Shown piece after piece: positions 1 through 5,073 of a stretch of DNA of 5,073 nt. The DNA lies in assembly GCA_900547915.1 (NCBI GenBank), contig URIN01000134.1, positions 1 to 5,073 on the forward strand. The letters are read 5' to 3'. Source of the stretch: an uncultured Clostridium sp. (lineage in GTDB: Bacteria > Bacillota > Clostridia > Oscillospirales > Acutalibacteraceae). The translations under genes were made by a program, and so were the position numbers. The notes below the pieces were generated by a model. The model saw nothing but the letters and a program-made list of their open reading frames with translations. It had not been told where the DNA came from and did no database searches. Numbering within the stretch: the first letter of the stretch is position 1; each line of letters begins with the position of its first letter.

Positions 1-25
1 GCTCGGAGATGTGTATAAGAGACAG
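1..25. other. Residual Nextera (Tn5) sequencing adapter, Read 2 side
   Basis: These 25 bases are the inner end of the Nextera Read 2 transposase adapter: GCTCGG followed by the 19-base Tn5 mosaic end AGATGTGTATAAGAGACAG at 7-25. They are synthetic and not part of the genome. Genomic sequence begins at base 26, only 13 bases beyond the stop codon of the last gene, so the downstream end of that transcription unit, including any terminator, is not visible. Confidence 0.98.
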
Positions 26-38
26 CATAACATCTATA

Positions 39-581
39 TTATTTGAAAAACAACGGTAATTTTTCAAGATAAATTATATCTTTTCTATTGGCAGCATCAC
101 CTTCAGCTAGAGGAGCACAACAGCCCACTATCTCTGCGCCGAACGCATCTGCTACTTTTTTACACGCAGCAAGAGATTCGCCTGTTGAAATTACGTCATC
201 AACAATAAGAACTTTTTTACCTGTAAGCAAATCTCCATCCTCATGACCCAAATAAAGGTGCTGAGATCCTTTTGTAGTAATTGAGCTCTCGCTGATATCA
301 ACAGGGTTATCCATATAAACCTTTACACTTTTTCTTATTACTATGTACTTTTTTCCACTGAGACGACTCATCTCATATGCAAGAGGAATACTTTTTGCCT
401 CAGGAGTAAGTATATACTCAAAATCAGGTACACGCTTTAAAAGCTCTTTAGCACAGTGCTCCGTAAGTTCAACATCGCCGAAGAGAATAAAAGCTGCAAT
501 ATCAAGCTTATCACTGACCGGAAATTTTTTAAGATTTCTTTGAAGTCCTGCAATATTTAAAGTGTAATATTCTTCGCTCAT
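39..581 (-). CDS. APT-like type I phosphoribosyltransferase (substrate unknown)
   Basis: This 180-residue cytoplasmic protein belongs to the type I phosphoribosyltransferase fold, which moves ribose 5-phosphate from PRPP to a base. The signature PRPP loop VLIVDDVISTGES is at residues 124-136, with the paired acidic residues D128 and D129. TPEAKSIPLA (59-68) occupies the place of the adenine phosphoribosyltransferase PEARG segment, and an RK-x-x-K stretch at 83-87 resembles the APT RKPGK region. The length is close to APT (about 170-180), but the segment before the PRPP loop (SITTKGSQHLYLG, 100-112) differs from APT and slightly recalls the PRT domain of the purine repressor PurR. No N-terminal DNA-binding domain is present, so an enzyme or a PRPP/purine-binding protein is more likely than a repressor. 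The ATG overlaps the stop of the HIT gene by four bases (ATGA), and a GGAG lies 10 bases upstream (592-595), so translation is probably coupled. It is the last visible gene of the alaS unit. The family is sure, but the base used (adenine, xanthine or other) cannot be told by eye. Confidence 0.88.
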   Translation of the reverse strand: MSEEYYTLNIAGLQRNLKKFPVSDKLDIAAFILFGDVELTEHCAKELLKRVPDFEYILTPEAKSIPLAYEMSRLSGKKYIVIRKSVKVYMDNPVDISESSITTKGSQHLYLGHEDGDLLTGKKVLIVDDVISTGESLAACKKVADAFGAEIVGCCAPLAEGDAANRKDIIYLEKLPLFFK

Positions 582-910
582 AATATCTTTTCTCCAAGTT
601 CTACTCCGCCGATAAGATGAAAATGCAAATGCATCACTGATTGACCGGCATCTTTACCACAATTATTGATAATCCTGTAACTGTTTATTCCCTGAGACTT
701 TGCAATCTCAGGGATCTTTTCAAATATATGAGCAACATATTTGGATGTTTCAGGTGTTAACTCATTAACACTGTCGATATGAACCTTGGGAACAATCAGC
801 ACATGAACAGGGGCAACAGGATTTATGTCTTTGAAAGCATAGATCATATCGTCCTCATAAACTTTATTTCCCGGAATATTTCCGTTGATTATTTCGCAAA
901 ACAAACACAT
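578..910 (-). CDS. HIT-family (HinT-like) nucleotide-binding protein
   Basis: This complete 110-residue histidine triad protein is of normal length for the HinT/PKCI branch. The defining H-x-H-x-H motif is HLHFHLI at residues 94-100, and the middle histidine, H96, should be the nucleophile that carries the AMP intermediate. The N terminus MCLFCEIINGNIP is typical of bacterial members, with C2 and C5 plus H44 as the usual possible zinc ligands. The conserved core DINPVAPVHVLIVPK lies at 28-42. Known HinT enzymes hydrolyse purine nucleoside phosphoramidates and aminoacyl-adenylates and act as soluble dimers. The start follows the alaS stop by 12 bases, and a GAGGAG ribosome site (917-922) directly abuts that stop, 6 bases from the ATG. 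The gene ends in a TGA that overlaps the ATG of the phosphoribosyltransferase gene. Position behind alaS fits clean-up of aminoacyl-AMP, but that link is inference. The coding sequence also contains a perfect 9-bp inverted repeat, listed separately. Confidence 0.95.
   Translation of the reverse strand: MCLFCEIINGNIPGNKVYEDDMIYAFKDINPVAPVHVLIVPKVHIDSVNELTPETSKYVAHIFEKIPEIAKSQGINSYRIINNCGKDAGQSVMHLHFHLIGGVELGEKIL
689..714. repeat. Perfect 9-bp inverted repeat inside the HIT gene
   Basis: TCCCTGAGA (689-697) and TCTCAGGGA (706-714) are exact reverse complements separated by an 8-base loop. On the plus strand the stem is followed by TCTTTT (715-720), so it resembles a short intrinsic terminator for antisense transcripts. 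On the coding (minus) strand no U-run follows. The repeat encodes the stretch IPEIAKSQG, and a chance origin from codon choice is possible. Confidence 0.5.
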
Positions 911-922
911 AACAATCTCCTC

Positions 923-3550
923 TTAATTCATCATGCCTTTAACAATATCGGCAACTTTTGAAAGAGCATCATCAAGCTTTGTTATATCCTTGGCACCAGC
1001 CATAGCAGAATCAGGTCTTCCGCCGCCGCCGCCACCTGCAAGCTTGGCTATTTCACGAACAAGGTCTCCTGCTTTGACACCCTTTGCAACAGCATCATTG
1101 GCGCTTACTGCAACAATAGAAGCCTTATCTCCTTGTACACTTGCAATAACGCCAACGGTGTTACCGCTCTTCGCTTTTAATTCATCGCCCATTTTACGCA
1201 GTGCATCAGGAGTAGTTCCGTCAACTCTTCCAACATAGAGCTCTATATCTCCAATTTTAACTGGTTTTGAGAATACATCAGCACTCTTAAGTTTAGAAAG
1301 CTCAACATTAAGCTTTTGAATAGTTTTTTCTTTTTCGTGAAGTTCATTTACAACTGCTGTAATTCTGTTTTGAATTTCCCCTTCACCAGTTTTAAGTATT
1401 GATGACGCTGCTTTTACAACGGTTTCACCAGCATTAAGGTACTTAAGAAGGCCAAAACCTGTTACAGCCTGAATACGGCGAACGCCTGCAGCTACAGAAG
1501 ATTCGGAAACTATTTTGAAAAGTCCTATCTGACCGCTGTTTGCAACATGAGTTCCGCCGCAGAATTCAAGTGAAAAATCACCAGCTTTAACTACCCTTAC
1601 AATGTCTCCGTATTTTTCGCCGAAAAGCATCATAGCACCAAGCTTTTTAGCCTCATCTATCGGCATTTCCTTCATTTCAACGGGAACTGCCTTCATTATA
1701 AATTCGTTAACAAGATATTCAACCTGCTTAATTTCATCTGCAGTCATAGGATTGAAATGGGTAAAGTCAAAGCGTACTTCGTGCTCATTGACAAGCTGAC
1801 CTGCCTGTTCTACATGACTTCCGAGAACTTGACGAAGAGCAGCCTGGAGCAGATGAGCCGCAGTGTGGTTCTTCATTATAGCTTCTCTGCGTTTTTCGTT
1901 AAGTGAAGCATTAACTGTATCGCCAACACTTATAATACCTTTTGAAACACTTCCAGCATGAAGATAAATGCCATCAGCATTCTTTGAAGTATCAGCAACG
2001 ATAAACACATTGTCGCCGCTCTTGATAACGCCGCTGTCACCGACCTGACCACCTGAAAGCGCATAGAACGGAGTTTTATCAAGTACAACTGTACCTTCAT
2101 CTCCTGCGCCAAGCATATTGCAAAGTTCTCCCTTTGAATTTATAAGAGCTACTACTTTGCTGTCAGACTCAAATTCAGTATATCCTGTAAAAACAGTCTT
2201 ATCACAATCTATTTTAACACTTTCATTTTTCCAAGCATCAGCGCCTGCATCTTTTCTTGCAGCTCGAGCAGTAGATTTCTGATTTGCAAGAAGGGCATTG
2301 AACTTATCTTCATCAACAGTTATGCCACGTTCTTCAAGGATATCTTTTGTCAGATCAAGCGGGAAACCGTAAGTATCATTAAGCTTAAAAGCATCTTCTC
2401 CGGAAAAAACGTTGCCTTCCATATTTTCGATATACTCCTCAAGAAGAGCAAGGCCCGCATCTATAGTTTTTCCGAAAGACTTTTCCTCTGCCTCAATAAC
2501 CTTGCGGATTATCTCTCTCTTACCTTCAAGGTAATCATATTCACATACATTCTCATCAATTACTGTATCAGCAACTTGGTAAAGGAAAGGCTTATCAACG
2601 CCTAAAAGTCTGCCGTGGCGGCAAGCTCTTCTGATAAGTCTTCTCAGCACATAGCCTCTGCCTGAATTTGACGGAATAACACCGTCTCCAATCATAAACA
2701 CAGATGAACGAATATGGTCAGTAATTACACGGAGTGAAACATCTTTCTTTTCGTCTTCGTGATATTTTACACCTGCTATATCAGAGATCTTTTTCATTAT
2801 GTTCTGAACTGTATCAACCTCGAAAAGGTTATCTACTCCCTGAAGTATGCAGGCAAGGCGCTCGAGACCCATTCCTGTATCAATATTTTTCTGGCTGAGT
2901 TCAGTATAATTACCGTTACCGTCATTATTGAACTGACTGAAAACATTATTCCAAAATTCAGTATATCTGTCGCAATCACAGCCGGGACCGCAGTCAGGCT
3001 TGCCGCAGCCATATTTCTCACCGCGGTCAAAATATATCTCACTGCACGGACCGCACGGACCTTGACCATGCTCCCAGAAATTATCCTCTTTACCGAGTCT
3101 TACAATATGAGACGGGTCTACACCAACTTCTTTTGTCCAAATATCAAAAGCTTCATCATCATTTTCATAAATGGTTACCCAAAGCTTATCCTCAGGCATT
3201 TCAAGCACTTTAGTGCAGAACTCCCAAGCCCATGCCGTTGCCTCATGCTTAAAGTAATCGCCGAAGCTGAAGTTGCCCAGCATTTCAAAATAAGTGCCGT
3301 GACGGGCGGTTTTACCTACCCTTTCAATATCAGGCGTTCTTATACATTTTTGGCATGTAGTTACTCTTTTTGACGGAGGTGTAACCTCTCCCGTGAAAAA
3401 CTTTTTCATGGGAGCCATACCCGAATTTATCAACAAAAGACTGTTATCATTTTCAGGAACCAAAGAAAAACTCGGTAACCTGAGATGTCCTTTACTTTCA
3501 AAAAATGAAAGATATTTTTCTCTTAAATCATTTAAAGATGTCCATTCCAT
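923..3550 (-). CDS. alaS: Alanine--tRNA ligase (alanyl-tRNA synthetase)
   Basis: This complete 875-residue class II synthetase matches the usual bacterial length (about 875). It joins alanine to tRNA-Ala with ATP in the cytoplasm. The aminoacylation domain (about 1-250) shows the motif 2 region TCQKCIRTPDIERVGK (65-80) with GTYFEMLGNFSFGDYF (85-100), GPCGPCSEI (164-172) and motif 3 NIDTGMGLERL (222-232). A Cys-rich insertion (C182, C187, C191, C193), common in Bacillota AlaRS, follows C166/C169 and may bind metal. The tRNA-recognition region RGYVLRRLIRRACRHGR is at 298-314. The editing domain that clears Ser- and Gly-tRNA-Ala has intact zinc ligands H562, H566 (HTAAH), C664 and H668 (CGGTH). 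A helical, likely coiled-coil segment (about 725-757) leads to the C-Ala domain with its six-glycine run (839-844) and RPDSAMAGAKD. An in-frame TAA directly precedes the ATG, so no earlier start is possible; AGAGGAAG (3559-3566) is the ribosome site. It heads the alaS-HIT-PRT unit. All catalytic and editing residues look functional. Confidence 0.99.
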   Translation of the reverse strand: MEWTSLNDLREKYLSFFESKGHLRLPSFSLVPENDNSLLLINSGMAPMKKFFTGEVTPPSKRVTTCQKCIRTPDIERVGKTARHGTYFEMLGNFSFGDYFKHEATAWAWEFCTKVLEMPEDKLWVTIYENDDEAFDIWTKEVGVDPSHIVRLGKEDNFWEHGQGPCGPCSEIYFDRGEKYGCGKPDCGPGCDCDRYTEFWNNVFSQFNNDGNGNYTELSQKNIDTGMGLERLACILQGVDNLFEVDTVQNIMKKISDIAGVKYHEDEKKDVSLRVITDHIRSSVFMIGDGVIPSNSGRGYVLRRLIRRACRHGRLLGVDKPFLYQVADTVIDENVCEYDYLEGKREIIRKVIEAEEKSFGKTIDAGLALLEEYIENMEGNVFSGEDAFKLNDTYGFPLDLTKDILEERGITVDEDKFNALLANQKSTARAARKDAGADAWKNESVKIDCDKTVFTGYTEFESDSKVVALINSKGELCNMLGAGDEGTVVLDKTPFYALSGGQVGDSGVIKSGDNVFIVADTSKNADGIYLHAGSVSKGIISVGDTVNASLNEKRREAIMKNHTAAHLLQAALRQVLGSHVEQAGQLVNEHEVRFDFTHFNPMTADEIKQVEYLVNEFIMKAVPVEMKEMPIDEAKKLGAMMLFGEKYGDIVRVVKAGDFSLEFCGGTHVANSGQIGLFKIVSESSVAAGVRRIQAVTGFGLLKYLNAGETVVKAASSILKTGEGEIQNRITAVVNELHEKEKTIQKLNVELSKLKSADVFSKPVKIGDIELYVGRVDGTTPDALRKMGDELKAKSGNTVGVIASVQGDKASIVAVSANDAVAKGVKAGDLVREIAKLAGGGGGGRPDSAMAGAKDITKLDDALSKVADIVKGMMN

Positions 3551-3573
3551 TTAATTTACTTCCTCTATATATT

Positions 3574-3591
3574 AAATATCAAACGATATTT
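3574..3591. repeat. Short AT-rich inverted repeat in the alaS leader (operator-like)
   Basis: AAATATC (3574-3580) and GATATTT (3585-3591) form a perfect 7-bp dyad with a 4-base centre. It overlaps the predicted alaS -10 box (3588-3593) and covers the expected transcription start. The place suits a repressor site, but the arms are nearly all A/T in an AT-rich stretch, so chance is a real alternative. No U-run follows on the minus strand, so it is not a second terminator. Confidence 0.35.
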
Positions 3592-3615
3592 TAAACTTCT
3601 TAAACAAAATTTCAA
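3588..3615 (-). promoter_or_regulatory. Predicted sigma-A-type promoter of the alaS-HIT-PRT unit
   Basis: Read on the minus strand, the -35 box is TTGAAA (3610-3615, 5 of 6 to TTGACA), the spacer is 16 bases and the -10 box is TAAAAT (3588-3593, 5 of 6 to TATAAT). The start site would fall near 3579-3581, giving a leader of about 30 bases that includes the ribosome site. The -35 box lies inside the descending arm of the upstream terminator hairpin. The leader is far too short for a T-box riboswitch. The prediction is by eye only. Confidence 0.5.
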
Positions 3616-3650
3616 GGGCAACCTATTTAGACTAAGCTGCCCTTAAAATT
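3601..3650 (-). terminator. Intrinsic terminator of the ackA-YdbC unit
   Basis: On the minus-strand RNA, bases 3650-3633 pair with 3625-3608 in an 18-bp stem around a 7-base loop (3626-3632), with the core AAGGGCA/TGCCCTT. A U-rich tail follows (UUGUUU, 3607-3602, preceded by AAAUU in the stem). Three pairs (3613/3645, 3621/3637, 3623/3635) are G-U wobbles on the minus strand but C/A mismatches on the plus strand, so the structure is built to work for leftward transcription. It begins 6 bases after the stop of the YdbC-like gene. Confidence 0.85.
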
Positions 3651-3656
3651 CACTTA

Positions 3657-3872
3657 TTAAAGCTTTTCAACAAGCTTTTTAAGTTCCATGATTTCTTCTT
3701 TTGTGAAAGTTAATCCCTTGCTCATTTTAGAATGATCGGGCGACCAATCCCTAACATCGATTTTGGGATCACGTCCATTCCAAGAAATCATATTGACTTC
3801 CCTTGTCCAGCCTCTGGCTGTTTCGGAAATAACACCGATATGCTCAGTGATTTCATATTTGATTTCAGGCAT
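3657..3872 (-). CDS. YdbC/PC4-family single-stranded DNA-binding protein
   Basis: This 71-residue protein resembles the bacterial YdbC family, which has the fold of the human transcription cofactor PC4 and binds single-stranded nucleic acid as a dimer. The support is the pattern of a basic, aromatic beta region (GWTREVNMISWNGRDPKIDV, 21-40), the family block RDWSPDHSKMSKGLTFT (41-57), and a C-terminal amphipathic helix (58-71) that would form the dimer interface. It has no signal peptide or membrane segment. The chosen ATG (3872-3870) lies 7 bases from a near-perfect AAAGGAGG site; a TTG codon just before it is possible but only 4 bases from that site. It starts 19 bases after the ackA stop and is followed at once by a terminator, so it is the last gene of the ackA transcript. 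Its role in the cell is not settled; DNA repair, recombination or transcription have been suggested for the family. Family assignment is by recalled motif. Confidence 0.82.
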   Translation of the reverse strand: MPEIKYEITEHIGVISETARGWTREVNMISWNGRDPKIDVRDWSPDHSKMSKGLTFTKEEIMELKKLVEKL

Positions 3873-3879
3873 CAAGTCT

Positions 3880-3887
3880 CCTCCTTT
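3880..3887 (-). promoter_or_regulatory. Strong ribosome binding site of the YdbC-like gene
   Basis: AAAGGAGG on the minus strand matches the Bacillota Shine-Dalgarno consensus. The 7-base spacing to the ATG at 3872 favours that start over the TTG at 3875, which would leave only 4 bases. Confidence 0.8.
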
Positions 3888-3891
3888 GCAA

Positions 3892-5027
3892 TTATTTTAA
3901 ATTATCAACAATTTCTTTTGTATCTCTTGCAATCATAAGTTCCTCATTGGTTGCAAGCACAAATACTCTTACTTTATCGTTAGGCATGCTAAGTTCTGCC
4001 TCAGCGCCTTTAACAGCTTTCTGGTTAACAGACTGGTTAATGTTAACACCGAGATAACCAAGGTAAGAACATACTTTTGCACGAAGCCAGAAACCGTTTT
4101 CACCGATACCGCCGGTAAATACTATTGCGTCAACACCATTCATTGCGGCAACATAAGAACCGATATATTTAGCAATCTGATAAGCCTGCATTTCGTGGGC
4201 AAGAATAGCTCTTTCATCGCCCTCGTTCTGCTTTGCGACAATATCACGGTCATCAGAATAACCGCCTGAAATAGCGCTTACGCCAGACTGCTTATTAAGA
4301 ATTTCTTCAACCTGCTTCGGGGTTAGGCTCAATTTCTGCTGAAGGAACGTAACAACAGACGGATCAATACCGCCCGAACGTGTACCCATCATAAATCCAT
4401 CAAGCGGGGTAAAGCCCATTGAAGTATCAAATACCTTGCCGAACTTAATGGCGGCGATTGAAGATCCATTGCCGAGATGGCATGTTATCATTTTAATTTT
4501 TTCAATATTTACGCCCATTCTCTCTGCACAGCGGGCACTTACATATTTATGTGAAGTTCCGTGAAATCCGTAGCGGCGGATACCGTATTTTTCAAAATAT
4601 TCATAAGGAAGCGCATACATATATGCCATAGGAGGCATTGTGCTGTGAAAAGCCGTATCAAAAACAGCAACCTGAGGAACCTTTGGGCCAAGAAGTGAAA
4701 GACAAGCTTCGTAACCCTGAAGGTTTGCCGGATTGTGAAGAGGAGCAAGAGGGATCATGCTCTCAACATCTTTTACAACTGTTTCATCAAACAGAACACT
4801 CTTTGTATATTTTTCACCGCCCTGAACTACTCTGTGACCTACTGCGTCGATCTCATCAAGAGATTCGAGAACTTTAAGATCACTCCGAGTCATAAGTTCC
4901 ATAACAGTGTTGAATGCATCGATATGAGAAGGTATCTCACGATCAAAAACAATTTTTTCTTCACCAACACGGTAAATAATGTTTTTCTCGCCGCCCTCAA
5001 TGGGAAGGCCTATTCTTTCTATTGTAC
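3892..5027 (-). CDS. ackA: Acetate kinase (5' end missing at contig edge)
   Basis: Acetate kinase interconverts acetate + ATP and acetyl phosphate + ADP, the ATP-yielding last step of acetate fermentation, normally after phosphotransacetylase. The reading frame is open from the stop at 3892 to the adapter junction, giving 377 whole visible codons (from 5025) of an expected 400 or so. The first visible residues, TIERIGLPIEGGE, match the family GLxERIGI region near residue 30, so about 25-30 residues are lost, including the N-terminal N-x-GSSS-x-K phosphate loop. Visible-residue positions of catalytic features: GHRVVQGGE with the conserved Arg at 65; FDTAFH with the Asp at 123; YGFHGTSHKY with the His at 155; HLGNGSS at 183-189; GTRSGGIDP with the Arg at 216; TGGIGEN at 304-310; and TNEELMIARD with the Glu near 361. 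In VVQGGE, Gln stands where many homologues have His. The ATG at 4902 is internal and not the start. The gene is followed by the YdbC-like gene on the same transcript. Confidence 0.98.
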
Positions 5028-5073
5028 CTGTCTCTTATACACATCTCCGAGCCCACGAGACGGACTCCTATCT
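5028..5073. other. Nextera Read 2 adapter read-through with i7 index
   Basis: Bases 5028-5046 are the Tn5 mosaic end CTGTCTCTTATACACATCT, 5047-5061 are the rest of the Read 2 adapter (CCGAGCCCACGAGAC), 5062-5069 are an 8-base i7 index GGACTCCT (which I recall as Nextera N705), and 5070-5073 are the first bases of the P7 region (ATCT). All of this is synthetic. It cuts ackA and creates an in-frame TAA within the adapter. Confidence 0.99.

Noticed and set aside
1020..1036. CCG-type simple repeat
   Set aside because: It is the codon run for the six-glycine stretch conserved in the C-Ala domain of AlaRS.
3044..3061. Tandem 9-base direct repeat
   Set aside because: It encodes the repeated GPC in the conserved GPCGPCSEI motif of AlaRS, using the same codons twice.
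2759..3373. A 204-codon open frame on the plus strand
   Set aside because: It lies wholly inside alaS on the opposite strand, its translation has no recognisable domain, and the alaS frame carries all the family motifs through this stretch.
3553..3582. Alternative alaS promoter TTGATA (3577-3582) with TAAATT (3553-3558)
   Set aside because: Transcription would start at or within the ATG, leaving out the ribosome site; the TTGAAA/TAAAAT pair fits better.
3551..3656. T-box riboswitch ahead of alaS
   Set aside because: Only 106 bases separate the genes, half of them the upstream terminator; a T-box leader usually needs around 200-300 bases and none of its conserved elements is seen.
3873..3875. 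TTG as the start codon of the YdbC-like gene
   Set aside because: It leaves only 4 bases to the AAAGGAGG site, while the next codon is ATG at the ideal 7 bases.
4021..4040. Direct repeat CTGGTTAA twice, 12 bases apart
   Set aside because: It encodes the two nearby asparagine-glutamine pairs of ackA and is too short to stand out.
4900..4902. ATG at this place as the start of ackA
   Set aside because: The frame stays open for 41 more codons with acetate-kinase-like sequence (ERIG motif), and no good ribosome site precedes this ATG.
1..5052. Terminal inverted repeats suggesting a transposon or mobile cassette
   Set aside because: The repeats are the Tn5 mosaic end within Nextera adapters, followed by an index; no transposase gene is present and the cargo is housekeeping genes.

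Overview
The window is a 5002-base bacterial insert (26-5027) with Illumina Nextera (Tn5 tagmentation) adapter sequence at both ends (1-25 and 5028-5073). It is therefore the raw end-to-end contig of an assembly, probably from a metagenome or draft genome, and its ends are library artefacts. The insert looks like low-to-medium GC Bacillota, most likely class Clostridia and perhaps the Ruminococcus/Oscillospiraceae group. This rests on strong AAAGGAGG-type ribosome binding sites, short intergenic gaps, the Cys-rich insertion in AlaRS, a YdbC-type PC4 protein and the overall protein style. Placement below class is a guess.

All five genes lie on the minus strand, so transcription runs right to left in two units. 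Unit 1 (5027-3608) holds ackA, an acetate kinase that has lost roughly its first 25-30 residues to the contig end. A small gene for a YdbC/PC4-family ssDNA-binding protein follows 19 bases later, and the unit ends at a strong intrinsic terminator. Unit 2 (about 3615-39) holds alaS (complete alanyl-tRNA synthetase, 875 aa), a HIT-family nucleotide-binding protein 12 bases downstream, and an APT-like phosphoribosyltransferase that overlaps the HIT gene by an ATGA. A good sigma-A-like promoter (TTGAAA, 16 bases, TAAAAT) sits at the junction, with its -35 box inside the descending arm of the unit 1 terminator. No gene-free stretch exceeds 107 bases.

The biology is mainly housekeeping: acetate/ATP fermentation metabolism in unit 1, and alanine tRNA charging plus adenylate and purine handling in unit 2. 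I see no mobile element, CRISPR array, defence system or RNA gene, and no evidence of an undescribed system. The points most worth a second look are the adapter-derived false terminal inverted repeats, the overlapped terminator/promoter, an operator-like inverted repeat on the alaS -10 box, and a perfect 9-bp stem inside the HIT gene.
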